NCBI GenBank assembly: GCA_003427395.1
Contig: BFEA01000057.1
Coordinates: 1,071,518-1,122,007 of the forward strand
Length of the DNA stretch: 50,490 nt
Direction: 5' to 3'
Source of the DNA: Chara braunii
Lineage: Eukaryota > Streptophyta > Charophyceae > Charales > Characeae
In this document: piece after piece, positions 10,439 to 21,816 of the stretch
Numbering within the stretch: the stretch's first letter is position 1
Layout of the letters: every line of letters begins with the position of its first letter
Position numbers and translations under genes: made by a program
The notes under the pieces: generated by a model
Told to the model about the DNA's origin: nothing
The model's input: only the letters and a program-made list of their open reading frames with translations
Database searches by the model: none

Positions 10439-11287
10439 TCTTCAACAGGCACGCGGCCAGCTTTCCTGAGTTTTTTATAGACAACAAAAAACTCATAGCG
10501 GTCGTAAAACAAAGTAAAATAATTTAAATTAAAGATGAATCTTAAGAAACATTTTTCAAAGTCAGGTAAATGAAGAATGAAGCTTAATATGTTGAAAAGT
10601 CGTTAATGAATTAGCTCTTGCTGCTTCTTCTCTGCGATCCATGCTATCAGTAGCAGGCGAAGGCCCTTCTATTCCGGACTCTCCAGTTGTCCACTCACGA
10701 AGCGAACATCCAGTATTGGTATGAAGAATTTTACCTTTTTCCCATTCTCAGGATTGTCTATCAGCAGCCGAGGCATCAGGATTTCCGGTATCATCCGAAA
10801 GTTGAATTTCTCTTATGGTCGTTCACACCAGTGTTGAGATTGCAGTCGGCATCGGGGTCTCTGGTGACCCCAGAGTCAGCAGATTCACTGTCATGTCCGC
10901 ACTAGACCAACCGATGAAGAAAATGCTTCCTCTTGTCGTTGTGCAGAATAGCGGTAGAATCTTTGATTCAATGTTGTCTTACTGCCCCTTACTCACTGCT
11001 ACTAGCATTCTCCTCCGGGTGGTCTTTGAGCCTGGCGTGCCAATCTCCTGTGGCTGAGAGGTTTCGGATTGCGATGCCGAACCTGAGTGTTATGCCCTCA
11101 GGTTTGAGGCAAGACTTTCTTCTCTGCTGAGTCTTCTCTGTTTTCCTGGTGTCCGGCTCCCTTGCCGTCCTCCTTCTGATGTCCCTCCTTCCGCCCCATG
11201 TGTGCCCAGATTCTGCAGGTAATCCCTTCTGTGTTCTCTCTCTCTTACATCTTCTCCTCCTGCCTGCGTGCCATCTCTCCCATGTCC
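10439..11287. other. Spacer between LINE B ORF1 and ORF2, degraded
   Basis: No long frame with recognisable content was found. Minus-strand pieces are Arg/Glu/Gly-rich (11309-10989) and may be a frameshifted ORF1 C-terminus. I see no other feature here. Confidence 0.4.
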
Positions 11288-12605
11288 TTAGCTGCCCTCT
11301 GGCTGCCACCTGCCGATGTTTGGTTGACCTCCGTATTGTTGTCCGCCTGTTCTGCCTACAGGTACGTACGGTCCTCCTAGGTTTAAATAGCTGTATCCTC
11401 GGAACAAGTCACCACTTCCTGTGCCTTGTAGGCCCACGTAAGCTCCCGGTGGGAAGCCATAGCCACCCAGAGGGATGGCTTGACCATGCATTCCTTGAGT
11501 TGTCCATGGCATGAATGTCCAAGGACCGTTTGTTGTCTCCCCACTTGCTGGATTTCTGCGCCCCGGAGTGACCCTTGGGGAGAACACCGGGTTAAAGCGA
11601 CTGTTGTCCCTTCCAGTTGGAGATTGGCTTACCGGAACTCTCCGTTCTCCTTCGGATTGGCTTGGTCTTGGACCTAGAGGACCTTGGTAGTCTTGACGAA
11701 TAGCCGGTGACGTCTGCTGGAAGCCTTGTGATTGTCCTTGTGAGGGGTTGTTCTGCCATTGTTGCTGATTTCTGCGACACTGGTCCTCCATGTGAAAAAA
11801 AAAACTTGCATCTTCTACAGTGTGACGCTTCTGATGAAGCGAGATTAACTATTAAAGTGTCTCCTTCGAACGTTACAACTGAGATCTTGTCCTTTATGTT
11901 AACACGAGCGGCCGGTTCCACATCAAATTTGAGGTTAATTAATGAAGGTTTTAAGCGATCGGGTTCGAGTGGGTGTGCTAATAACACTGGACCTATCGCT
12001 TTTTGGATCTGGGCCTCTAGGTAAAACATTGCAGCCAGAGGCACTTGGACTGCTACTACCCAAAAAGTAGAGTCTTCCTCTCTTCTCCTCTGTTCCCTCA
12101 GTTGAGCCCTCGTTAGCCAGGGTTTAAATTCGAAGATGTATCTTGCTCTTCCAAGGGTGATTTTGTCCTGTCCTTTATTCTTTAACCATGTGACTACTGA
12201 TGCGCTCTTGGCGATTTAAGATACTACATTAGGACTCTCAACTTTTATTCTTCCTCGTTTGAACACTCCCGCTTCGAAACTTTCATCTTGCAAACGTTCA
12301 TCTTCATATGCTCTGACCACATCGTCCTTCAACTTCTTTAGCAGAAACCGGGCAGCCTCTCTGAAAATCACCGTCACTGTGTGTTCCTTCAGCCAATTTA
12401 CCTTGGTCTTGTCGATCCTCTCATTAACCCTGAAGGTCACTTCTCTCCCATCCATAGTCATTTCCCCAGGATCAACTGATGCCGACATGATCCCTTCATC
12501 GTAGCATAACCGAGCCAATTCCCTTATCCTGCTCTCATCTTTATCCAACGTCTGTTCAGGGGCCGCAGGGGGAGAGCGTCTTCCCTCTGCCATTGGGGTG
12601 GCCAT
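11288..12605 (-). pseudogene. LINE B ORF1 (gag-like protein with CCHC zinc knuckle)
   Basis: This is the nucleic-acid-binding first ORF of LINE B. It starts at ATG 12605 (MATPMAEGRRSPP) and keeps one frame through a TAA at 12216. The region from 12540 to 11850 (VTFRVNERID, VPLAAMFYLEAQI, DRLKPSLINLKFDVEP) looks like the conserved N-terminal domain of plant LINE ORF1 proteins. A zinc knuckle follows: CRRCKFF then H then MEDQC, matching C-x2-C-x4-H-x4-C. It is interrupted by a frameshift at the homopolymer at about 11793-11802. The C-terminus (11791-11288) is Gln/Gly/Pro/Arg-rich and probably disordered. It is 1.2 kb upstream of ORF2 on the same strand, as expected for a two-ORF LINE. Confidence 0.8.
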
Positions 12606-13466
12606 GTTGCTCTCTCCATCTTCTATCTGCTACTGTACTTTCCTCTACTGACTATGGTGACGTCAACCCTAAATCTTCTTCGAGGGGCTTTTAGCCGTGC
12701 TTATACTCGTCCTTCTATTCCTTTGGTCTCACTTCATTATTCTCCTCCTCTGATCTCTCTTGCCTCGTAGGGTCCGATGGCAGGTGTTCGCAGCTACGTC
12801 CTTCATAGCCTAGGCTACGACCTCCGTCAAGGCGGAAGGTAGCGAACGAAGCTCCCACTGCAGTCCTATCGCGCTGATAGAACTTTCAGCCGAACACTCC
12901 TCCCGTTACCGGTGGCTCGCGTCTGGTCTGAGCGCTCGAAAATAGCGCCGGTGGAGGCGCGCCGGTCGGGCCCCGGCGGGCAGATCGAGTTCTCCTTTTC
13001 GCCCCCGCTTCCCCTATTTTTCCAGATACTACACTTGATCTTAGGCACTGCTCTGACAATACGTAAAAGGAGAAAAAACAAAAACGATGGACACGGTTCG
13101 TGCGGGGCCGAACAACAAACTGGGACGCCACACAGGCGGGTTCCGAGGGTCCGCACTTCCACGGAGACGAACGCTCCTGTGGTCTGCCATATGGCCTGGC
13201 CTCCAGCTTCGCACAGTCCTCTGCTCCACGGACGTAAAAGCGACTCATTTTTGCGGCACCTTTCTCCGTAGGGGTAGGGGTTCTGGGCCGTTCATCACGG
13301 CCTATGCGCCACGTACACATACCCTGAAAACATACCCCTGACAAAGCGCAGCACCCTGTGATTTCGGAAAGTGGCGGGACCCGCGTTTCTCAACAAAATT
13401 GCCTAACTTACACACTGTCGGATCAGAAGCTTAGGCAAAAGGCCAAGAAAGGTATTGGAGGGATGC
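12606..13466 (-). other. Upstream flank or 5' UTR of LINE B, GC-rich
   Basis: No protein domain was recognised. The minus-strand frame 13344-12886 is low-complexity and I do not call it. The 22-nt U2-like stretch at 13023-13044 lies about 420 bases upstream of the ORF1 start. Where LINE B itself begins cannot be fixed because no target-site duplication was found. Confidence 0.4.
13023..13044 (-). ncRNA. U2 snRNA fragment (5' domain, branch-site recognition region), pseudogene piece
   Basis: The minus strand reads CTAAGATC followed by AAGTGTAGTATCTG. This is identical over 22 nt to the conserved 5' part of eukaryotic U2 snRNA, including the GUAGUA branch-site pairing sequence. The match stops abruptly on both sides: the upstream stem I sequence and the downstream Sm-site region are absent. 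It cannot be a functional U2 gene. It is either a fragment captured during reverse transcription or a remnant of a U2 target. Confidence 0.6.
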
Positions 13467-13484
13467 TTTTTTTTTTTTTTTTTT
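13467..13484 (-). repeat. Poly(A) tract (minus strand), 18 bases
   Basis: Uninterrupted T on the plus strand. It could be the tail of a minus-strand retrocopy extending to higher coordinates (13485 upward), but no matching target-site duplication was found, so only the tract is annotated. Confidence 0.5.
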
Positions 13485-15780
13485 ACAGATCATTCCATTA
13501 CAAAATAAGGGAGAGGTCGGGAATCCTAAACAAACAACCCGGAGTGGCAACACTGAAACATCTGGGGCCATTACCCAGTTTAGGCTTTGGCGCTGGGAAG
13601 ACGTCCAGAGACAGAAAAGGTCAGTGCGAGACCGCTGTTCTGACTGATCCACAACCCAAAAAACGGTGCCCTTAGGGCCTAAAATACTTAACAACTCAAA
13701 ATACGACAAAAGAACTACCCTCCTAAGGGAATGAGGGGGGAGGACAGATTGTCGCTACCTCTGAAGTGTCCAGCCAAGACTAACATCCTACAAGAGGTGG
13801 CAGCAGCGGGAGGGGGAAGTGTGTGTGGGGGGGGGGGAAGTGGGTGAGCCCACAGGGTCCAGTGTGAGAAGCCTAGTCTAAGAGACTGACCAGTGTCGTC
13901 TTGAAAAACCATAGTTAATTGTCCGCCAACAGCGGCAGATCGAGTCCTTTCGGACCCATTAATATTGCGTTGACACTCCCTCCAACCCCAGTATTTTTAC
14001 TTCGGCTTACCCACTACGGCTGTAGAACCGAGTGCCCCGGTAAGGTTATGTGAACTTAGTTAAAACCTACCTACTTGTCCAAGTAGAACCAGTGACCCAG
14101 CTCCAGCTTACCCTGCTCTGATACTCTGGCTATGTCCTTGTTTAAACACCAAGTCTTCTAAAACCAAGTTCTTCATGAGCTTGTAGAAGTACATGTGAAT
14201 TTCAACCTCACGCCCTGCACTATCTTCCGGTCGGAGGGATAAGTTGCGCGGAATAGGCCCTGAAAAACAGCAAAAGTAGGGTGTTTTTAAGGATTTTTGG
14301 AAAATTGAGTGTCGGGAAATAGACGGAACTGAAGTCCCCCAAGTGGTTCCGGTTTAGTGAGGAATGGTCATCATCGAGCGGGAAGAAAACAAACGTGCAC
14401 AATTTTCAAACATTCATTCAATCCAAAAAGTATCGTTGAACCTTCTCGCAGGGGACTGACTATCTCTTAGAGTGGAAGGGCGAAGGAACGCATCGAGGGT
14501 CTCGCTTTCGAATCAGATCCCGACACCGCTCATTATAAAGCTCAAAATCCGACATAGATGGCCTTAGCCTGGTTGCTCATTCCTTGTGTTCGTCTTCGCC
14601 ACGTGTTCGGTAGTGGAACCTTTTTTTTTCGATAATGCTTAGCACGACAACAATCGCTACACAGAGTTTTGGGCCAGTGGGGTGCTACCGCCGTCCATGG
14701 GATGACGATCAACTCGTTAAGAGGCAATAACAATGAGTACGGAGGGAAGCGAGTATCGATAATGACAAACCCAATGCTTAGAAATCTAGAGCACCTTGTC
14801 TCATGTGGAAAATAATAACGCCTGCCAATCTAGGCAACGGCTTCCTGTACGTCTCACTCGCAGACACATGTCCTTTCCTTATTATAGGGGAACGACCACG
14901 ATGGGGATGCGAGAAGTCGGCACCCAAACGGGTCGGAACAATCGGTCCACATGGTACAAACAAATTTTGAGTACGTAAGTCTGCCTAATCGATATTTTTA
15001 ATCACCAAAGTAATCAGTCGTGGTAATACGGGTTTTGTTGCATCCTATCCATTCGGCGAACCGATCAAAAAGAAAAGTGTGAGTTCGATCCACAACCACA
15101 ACAACAATCATCATTCATAAAGAAAGCAAAAACCACGCATTCCCATACTCTCCGCAGGACTATACTTAATTAACCTAATCAATCCGCATGTGTATACAAG
15201 AGTCCTAGTTAATCGAGAGACACATCAACAACCAAAAAAACAAATTTTATAGGGTTTTCTAGAGCTTGCTGGTCCCTTTGAGTTCAATGATACTCGTTCA
15301 TACAAGATCCGATTGAATTCAACGGGGCGAGCGAGATCAAGGAAATCTCGAGTAATTTTGCCATTCATCGGATAAATAAGAGCAAAGAAAAAGGAGAGAG
15401 AGTGAGCGACAGAGAGAGACAGACATATGAAGGTGTAGCTTGATCGAAGAAGAGTACTTAGGAAGGAGGAAGAAAGTTCATGTCATACATACAATCTTGA
15501 GGGAGAGCATCCAAGTATTCGCAGTGGACTTAACTTCTGAGAACCGAAAGAAGAAGAATCTGAAAATCAAGGCGCACTGACCTTCTACTCTCTAATACTG
15601 GCCCTTGGCCATGCAACCACTCGTACACACACAACCTCCTTATCCAAGTATTGACGATCTTGGTCGCCACGCACCATCCTCCAAACCACAACGATCGTCA
15701 CCCCGCCAGCTCAGCCTTTGCATCAACTTGCCCAGATCCCGCAGTTCGTCATGGCCACCAGTGCATAGTCATGCAGATAT
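13485..15780. other. No recognisable gene; unassigned sequence
   Basis: Only short, unrelated frames are present. A G-rich run lies at 13828-13839. I find no tRNA, rRNA or transposon domain. The part after 15360 is purine-rich (GAGAGA tracts). Confidence 0.5.
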
Positions 15781-15975
15781 TGAAGTCGTCTCGACATAAC
15801 TTTTCGACTCGCTACTTGCACATCACCTAGCCACGACTTCCCTAAAGTTGACAGGTGGGTTGAGAGAGAGTTTTCCGGATGCGTTTGCGGGTTTTATAGT
15901 TGCGAAGTGGGGAATAAAAACCTTCCGGATACTGAAGTCGTCTCGACATAACTTTTCGACTCGCTACTTGCACAT
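15781..15975 (+). repeat. 43-bp direct repeat pair
   Basis: The same 43 bases, starting TGAAGTCGTCTCGACATAAC, occur at 15781-15823 and 15933-15975 without a mismatch. The second copy leads directly into the first 91-bp minisatellite unit, so the array may have started next to a duplicated flank. Confidence 0.8.
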
Positions 15976-16909
15976 GCGTGAAGCTATGGAAGAAACTAGC
16001 AAGAATCGGTACATCACCAAGTAGAGAAGGAACTGAACTGCACAACTTAGGCTAGAGCATGCACATGTGTGAAGCTATGGAAGCNNNNNNNNNNNNNNNN
16101 NNNNNNNNNNNNNNNNNNNNNNNNNNNNNNNNNNNNNNNNNNNNNNNNNNNNNNNNNNNNNNNNNNNNNNNNNNNNNNNNNNNNNNNNNNNNNNNNNNNN
16201 NNNNNNNNNNNNNNNNNNNNNNNNNNNNNNNNNNNNNNNNNNNNNNNNNNNNNNNNNNNNNNNNNNNNNNNNNNNNNNNNNNNNNNNNNNNNNNNNNNNN
16301 TGTAGAGAAGGAACTGAACTGCACAACTTAGGCTAGAGCATGCACATGTGTGAAGCTATGGAAGCCACTAGGAAGAACCGGCACATCACCAAGTACAGAA
16401 GGAACTGAACTGCACAACTTAGGCTAGAGCATGCACATGTATGAAGCCATGGAAGCCATTAAGAAGAACCAGCACATCACCAAGTAGAGAGGGAACTGAA
16501 CTGCACAACTTAGGCTAGAGCATGCACATGTGTGAAGCGATAGAAGCCACTAAGAAAAACCGGCACATCACCAAGTAGAAAAGGAACTGAACTGCACAAC
16601 TTAGGCTAGAGCATGCACATGTGAAAAGCTATGGAAGCCACTAGGAAGAACCAACATATCACCAAGTAGAGAAGGATTTGAAATGCACAACTAAGGCTGG
16701 AGCATGCACATGTGTAAAGCTATGGAAGCCACTAAGAAGAATCGGCACATCACCAAGTAGAGAAGAAACTGAACTGCACAACTTAGGCTAGAGTATGCAT
16801 ATGTGTGAAGCTATGGAAGCAACTAGGAAGAAGTGACACATCACCAAGTAGAGAAGGAACTGAATTGCACAACTTAAGCCAGAGCATGCACATGTGTGAA
16901 GTTATGAAA
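15969..16909 (+). repeat. 91-bp minisatellite array (contains an N gap)
   Basis: Units begin GCACATGTGTGAAGC and recur at 16342, 16433, 16524, 16615, 16706, 16797 and 16888 with an exact 91-bp period; earlier units start at about 15969 and 16061. Inside a unit are conserved phrases such as CACATCACCAAGTAGAGAAG and GCACAACTTAGGCTAGAGCA. Bases 16085-16300 are N; the phase across the gap is off by about 8 bases, so the gap length is approximate. The units are diverged by a few substitutions each and carry no conserved reading frame. Confidence 0.92.
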
Positions 16910-17396
16910 GCTCGCTCCAAACAAAACAACGATCTGAGTCGAGGCGCAGGTCTGACCTGTGCCTTCTCCCGTTTTCCTATTTCCCTTTCTTTTCCTTTTC
17001 TCTCACTTTGTCTTGTTTTGATTGTGACCACACCTTTTTCACTCACCCCATAACCCGACCAGGGGTGCTCGACGCAGAGTAGAAAAGACCACGCTGGTCC
17101 CCTTTACCTCTCATCCCTGGGCGAAGCCGGCGGCTATCATGGCCACAGGCCGGTTGTGCTCTGATGTACAGCAGGGCGCCGAACCTGCACGGACCAATGG
17201 GAAGCCCAGTGGCGCACCCATCTTTTTGTCGGTGCAAGCGCCAACTGGATTGATCCATAGCAAATTCAGCCTTGGCCAAGCTTGTCTAGCAAGCCGAGGA
17301 GACTTGGTACGCCACAGAGTTTCCTGGACAAGCGACCAGTGCACAACGAACGTAAGTGAGTGGAAACCCGGTATGCAGTGGGGTTACACGAGCAAA
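16910..17396 (+). repeat. Dispersed 487-bp repeat, copy 1
   Basis: It begins GCTCGCTCC and ends near GGGTTACACGAGCAAA. The same sequence recurs at 39706-40191 in the same orientation with scattered substitutions. It contains a pyrimidine-rich segment (TTTCCTATTTCCCTTTC) and then a GC-rich half. A minus-strand frame ending in SSTPGRVMG is open in both copies, but similarity alone explains that. The element type is unknown; no TG...CA ends or terminal inverted repeats are evident. Confidence 0.85.
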
Positions 17397-18752
17397 TGCT
17401 GACACGCTGTCGGTGCGAATACCCTTACAAGGGTATCCGCCCTGGTTTTTGCAAGCGACAGGAAATAGTTTGGTTTAAAGTCTAAGTATACCGCGCTAGG
17501 CGCGGCGGCGTCTGTGATTTATGTTGACTGGATGGTTGACTAGAGTAAAGAGTGCGTGTGCGCGCAGGTTTAAGGCGCGCGTGATTCATCCCCTGATGTT
17601 GATTACGAAACCGGCGCGGGCGCCGGTCTTGTTATTTTTATTTTTATCTTTAAGTTTTATTTTTAGTTACTCCTGATTAAACTAGGATCTAGGGGATACC
17701 CCTTTTTTTGATGGCTACGTTTGACCGAGTTGAGCGCGCGTGCGGAGGACGACCCCAACGACGGCATCGGCAATGACGACGCGACTTCGTGTGGTGAGCG
17801 GGGTGTCGTAGGATGGCGCGCGGGGCGATTATGGCACGGTATAAGCGAGCCGGCGCGGGCACTGGGAGCCACACAGCCGGTTTGTTGGCCCAAATCGCCG
17901 CACCGCACTGCCTTGTATGGTACCCTGCGGGCGCTGGTCTCAGGTTTGGGCATAGCCGTATAGGTTATGGCAACGGACTATTACTATGGAGGTTTGGGGA
18001 TCGAGGCCAGCGGGCGTCAACGCGGCAACTGTAATGGAGCAGCGTGGAGCAAAACCTAGGGCCCGACGGGGCTATCCCCCCTCGGTTTTGTTAGTGGGCG
18101 CGGCAGCAGGCACAATCCGCGGGGAAGGTGAGGTGTTTGTAGTTCCTCTCCCTTTTCCCGGTTCCTTTTTATTTAGTCCTTGTTTCTCTTACGCCTCTTG
18201 TTATTTTTTCCCCTGTTCACCTCCCGTTTCGGATGCAATACTGGGGTTGATGTAGGGTCCCATGGGATGGGTTGTACCCGCGGGGTTGCCCGAAGTGCAG
18301 TTACAAACTGTTTTGGTGGTTGTGCTGGGGCCACGCCCGGTGGGTACACCTATGAACTGCTGGAACAATAGGCTGCAGTCGGGCCCAGGTGGGGGGATCA
18401 CGACGGGCAGAAAAACCCGGAGTTCGGGCTTGCCTGAGTGCGCGTGGTTGCCCCTCACTGGTAGGATAGTATAAGGGCCGCCTGACATTTGGGGGTGTCG
18501 TGGGGCAATGCCACGGTGGAAGACCTTCGGGACATCTGTTAAAATTGGAACGGCACGGGGAGGGTTCGCATGGCCACTACGTAAGGACAACACATGTGGA
18601 ACCGGGGATGAACCCGGGTGTGAATGGGGCCGAGGGGGCGTTTGGCCTTCGGCAGTTTCGACAGGCATTGCCCCGATTGAGTCTTCGGGTCATCCGCTAA
18701 AGGATGGAACTGTGCGGAGACGGGCAGCTGGCCCCTGTGCACGGTAGACGAG
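17397..18752. other. GC-rich stretch with clustered inverted repeats, no gene recognised
   Basis: Four short palindromes occur in 230 bases. They are GACA/TGTC at 17401, ATACCCTT-AC-AAGGGTAT at 17419-17436, CCGCGC-TAG-GCGCGG at 17491-17505 and ACCGGCGC-GG-GCGCCGGT at 17610-17627. The remaining sequence has only short, overlapping frames on both strands, which is expected in GC-rich DNA. Confidence 0.5.
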
Positions 18753-18762
18753 TATAAAAAGG
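18753..18762 (+). promoter_or_regulatory. TATA-box-like element
   Basis: TATAAAAAGG is followed about 35 bases later by GACTCGCTCGTTAC. A similar TATA-then-GCTCGTTC spacing occurs at 25055, which suggests both are core promoters of related repeats such as LTRs. No transcript or LTR end can be assigned. Confidence 0.35.
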
Positions 18763-19911
18763 AGAAGGGACGTGCAGAGTCGGGTTGACTCGCTCGTTAC
18801 CCTTGCCGCCGGCTGGAGTTCGGCGCTACTAGGTTGGGTCGGAGGCATTTGGAGTGTTGCGCTAGTAAGGTCTGCCAGAAGAGGGACGAACCCGGGCGGA
18901 AGGCAGGGCCGGGGGCATGCACGGAGATGACGAGCGGTATGGACTGCTAGCGGGCAGCGGGGAGGTAGGTGGCGTGGCGCTGTGCAACAGTGAAGGCAGC
19001 GGGTAGCACAGTGAAAGGCGGGGTGGTGCTGCCAGAGCAGCCGACGGGCGCAGAGAGAGGGCATGCACCTGGGTATGAAGTTGCGCCAGGTACATGCGCA
19101 ATGAAGAGGGGGATCGGGCACTGATGGGGAGCAGCGCAGCGGACTAGCGGGACAGAGCGACGGAGGTAAGGAGGAAAAGGGAGGATGAAACGGGACAGGG
19201 CCCTGCGGCAGGTACATGCGGGGTGAGGCGCAACAGAAAGAGGGCGACGGGCACAGCAAGAAGGGAATGAATGGGGACGGAGGGGCGCGCCAGGTTCATG
19301 CAGGAGTAGTGAAGGTGGCGGAGGAGTGAAGATGGCGGGGCGGATGAACCATAGCTCGCCCGCTTCTTGGCCAAATTGGGTGAGCCAAGCGGCGATTTCG
19401 GGGTTTTAGCCCCGGGCGAGCGTGATTATGTCGTTAGTTTTGGCTATAGGTTAGTAGAAGTAGAGTTAGTAAGGAAGAACACTGCGCGGATATGGCCGGA
19501 GGTAGCGAAGGAGGGAGAGTAGAATCGAGAAAGCTCGATCATTATATGACCGATTTGTGAGATCTAAGATGTTAAACTGAGTTTTCTGCCTGGGGCGAAT
19601 CCGTTGATGCGGTCGGAGTAGCAAGAAAGTTAGTATACGAAAAGTTAGTAAGAAAATACAGTTCGGGGAGATATGGCGGGAGCTATTCATGGTGGGACGG
19701 AAAGTAGTGTATCTCACCCGATTCGTAATGAAATCGGGCGAGTAAAGACGTGGAGTAGGGGTTTTGGCCCCGGGCGGAGTGATTGGTGAGGTCGGTTTGA
19801 CCGTTGGGTTAGTGGGGTAGGAGGTTAGTGAGAAGGAGGCTGCGCTGGGAGGAAGAGGGAGAAGAGGTGGAAAGCTGGATGAATCCATCTGCGTTTCAGA
19901 GGAAGATTCAT
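18763..19911. other. GC-rich, purine-rich stretch, no gene recognised
   Basis: The minus-strand frames (for example 19259-18690) are Pro/Leu/Cys/Ser-rich translations of G-rich repeats and show no domain. No RNA gene was seen. Confidence 0.45.
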
Positions 19912-20134
19912 CCGGTTTTGCTCATGCTGCTGCGGGAGGCTAATAGCGGGGTTGGAGACTTACCTGTAAGCCAAGTGTGTGTATATGGGGAGTGAACATC
20001 GAAATAGCAATGCATGATTCCATACCGGTTTTGCTCATGCTGCTGCGGGAGGCTAATAGCGGGGTTGGAGACTTACCTGTAAGCCAAGTGTGTGTATATA
20101 GTGAACATCGAAATAGCAATGCATGATTCCATAC
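19912..20134 (+). repeat. Tandem duplication of about 110 bp
   Basis: Copy 1 is 19912-20024 and copy 2 is 20025-20134, nearly identical except for a short deletion after GTGTGTATAT in copy 2. Each copy contains ACTTACCTGTAAG, which on the minus strand is CTTACAG/GTAAGT, a perfect splice-donor consensus. Whether a minus-strand intron really starts here is untested. Confidence 0.9.
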
Positions 20135-21816
20135 TTTGGCGGTAGGTTCGTTCGAATTGGCGCCACGATTGTTTGGAGCAGCGTTTCGTGATCGGCCTGC
20201 TGCACGACGATCCCGCTGATGCCCGCAGATGTCATCCTCGCTTTCAGGCACGGTGGTCTTCATCCGTAACGAAGGCCTACTCGCTATCCAGACTGTCCTC
20301 GTAATGGGGAAGCTCCTTTCCGTCGGCATGGTTCTGCTTCAAAGAGTTCTCCTTTTGACTGAGCGAATCTGGCCGGGCTGATGGCCAGGCGGACCTGTGC
20401 ATTAAGAGATTGGGATGAGCTGCAGAAGGGAGGAAAGCGAGTCGGGGAGGAGATAGGGGTCGTGATTACTTGCTGGATTCTGGGTGGGTATAACAGCAGG
20501 AGGTGACAGTGGCGTCGGCTCATTACGAGCCGTTGAAGGCAGGTCAAGTGGTTCTATTCAAGTATGACTGTGCGAGATACCCGGGTGGTCGACAGTCAAA
20601 TGATCGGTTGTAGGCTTACCTGGTTGCCGCATGAAGACCCGGTTGAGGCCGTACTCCTAATTGGCGGGTAATGTAGGCACCCTGGAACGAGCGCAGCAAG
20701 GAGGGAAGCTAACCTGTTAAACCGGTTTGCCGCTCGTCTGTCATACGAATCTGTAGACAGCGAGTAGCAGAGGCTGGAAGCTAGTCGGCGGGACAGACTG
20801 TTGTTTTCAGAGGCTGAAATAACGGCAAGGGAGAGGAGAGCCGTGAAATTGAGAACTTATCTATGGGATGAGGTAGTACTGATCATTAGGCAAGCTGACT
20901 ATTGCAGCCGCTTTTTCCCCGCCCTGTTGTTGTTGTGCTCTCCGCCGGTGGTTTTTACTGCGCTTCTACCACGGCAGATGCGGTGTTTGCTGTGGATTGT
21001 CGTACTACAGCTGGCACGGCTGTGTGAACGACCGCATGTTCCCTGTGCTGAGGTGCTCACTGTGTTCCCTTCTGCACGTTTAACTGTGTATTCCTACACC
21101 TCAAGAGAGAGCATGGGCGGGATGATCAGAGGCGTGAGGGAAGTTCATTGTTGCGATCGAAGGGGGGGAGGTTGCCGCCGCGGCTTGGAGGAGTAGATGT
21201 GAATGGGGTTATTGTTGCGATTTGGAGGATCATCAGGGAGTCAGTAGTCGGCAGTTTGACTTCGGTTTGACAAAGCTGCTGATTTTTGGCCATCATTGCG
21301 GGGCCCTCAGGCGATCTAAGATACCAAGGCCCTCTCCTGCGAGTCTGAGAGCACCCCCCATTGTATCTGAGAGACTAGACCATTCTCTTTCTGCCCTTCT
21401 GACTCTAAGTCTAGTTCATTGGTTCAGAGAGGAAGGCGGCAGGCGGGATTGCAACCCATAGTCCGCGCCAAGGCCTCTGTGGGAGGTTGCCCCACCGATT
21501 GCGGGAGCTCTGCCGAAACTCAGGAGGAGTTCTGGAGGCAAGGAATTGACAGGTAACCATTGCTTTCCCTTTATAAACCCAGTTATAACCCTTATCTGTA
21601 TCTCCTATTGCATCGCTGACTGAGTATACGGAATGCAGCCCTACTCTATTTGTGGTTTGGCTTTCAGGACACTGAATCAGGCTAAATAAAGGAATGTTTG
21701 TGAAGTTTTAGTTTCAACTTTATTGACTGTATGAAGTCAGATTGTTGAAAGGAACTGTATCTGGGAAGGGCAGGATGGAGGGTTGTTTTGGTTGAGGGTT
21801 GAATGAACTATCGAGT
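20135..21816. other. Unassigned sequence; possible minus-strand splice donors
   Basis: Short frames only. A further minus-strand donor-like site (AACCAG/GTAAGCC) lies near 20617. The polyadenylation-like hexamer AATAAA occurs near 21685. I cannot build a gene model. Confidence 0.35.

Noticed and set aside
13023-13044. A functional U2 snRNA gene
   Set aside because: Only 22 nt match; stem I, the Sm site and the 3' stem-loops are absent.
12886-13344. 152-codon minus-strand ORF upstream of LINE B
   Set aside because: It contains the U2 snRNA fragment and otherwise low-complexity sequence. The overlapping frames are also open, so coding is unlikely.
16052-16331. Frames through the N gaps (also 35297-35720)
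   Set aside because: They consist almost wholly of unknown bases and lie in tandem repeats whose units do not keep a frame.
15969-16909. CRISPR array
   Set aside because: The 91-bp units repeat over their full length with no unique spacers, and the sequence is eukaryotic.
18690-19259. 189-codon minus-strand ORF rich in Pro, Cys and Leu
   Set aside because: Translation of purine/G-rich repeat-like DNA without a domain; neighbouring frames are equally open.
20801-21196. 131-codon plus-strand ORF
   Set aside because: No domain, no supporting promoter or splice context, and composition similar to the surrounding non-coding DNA.
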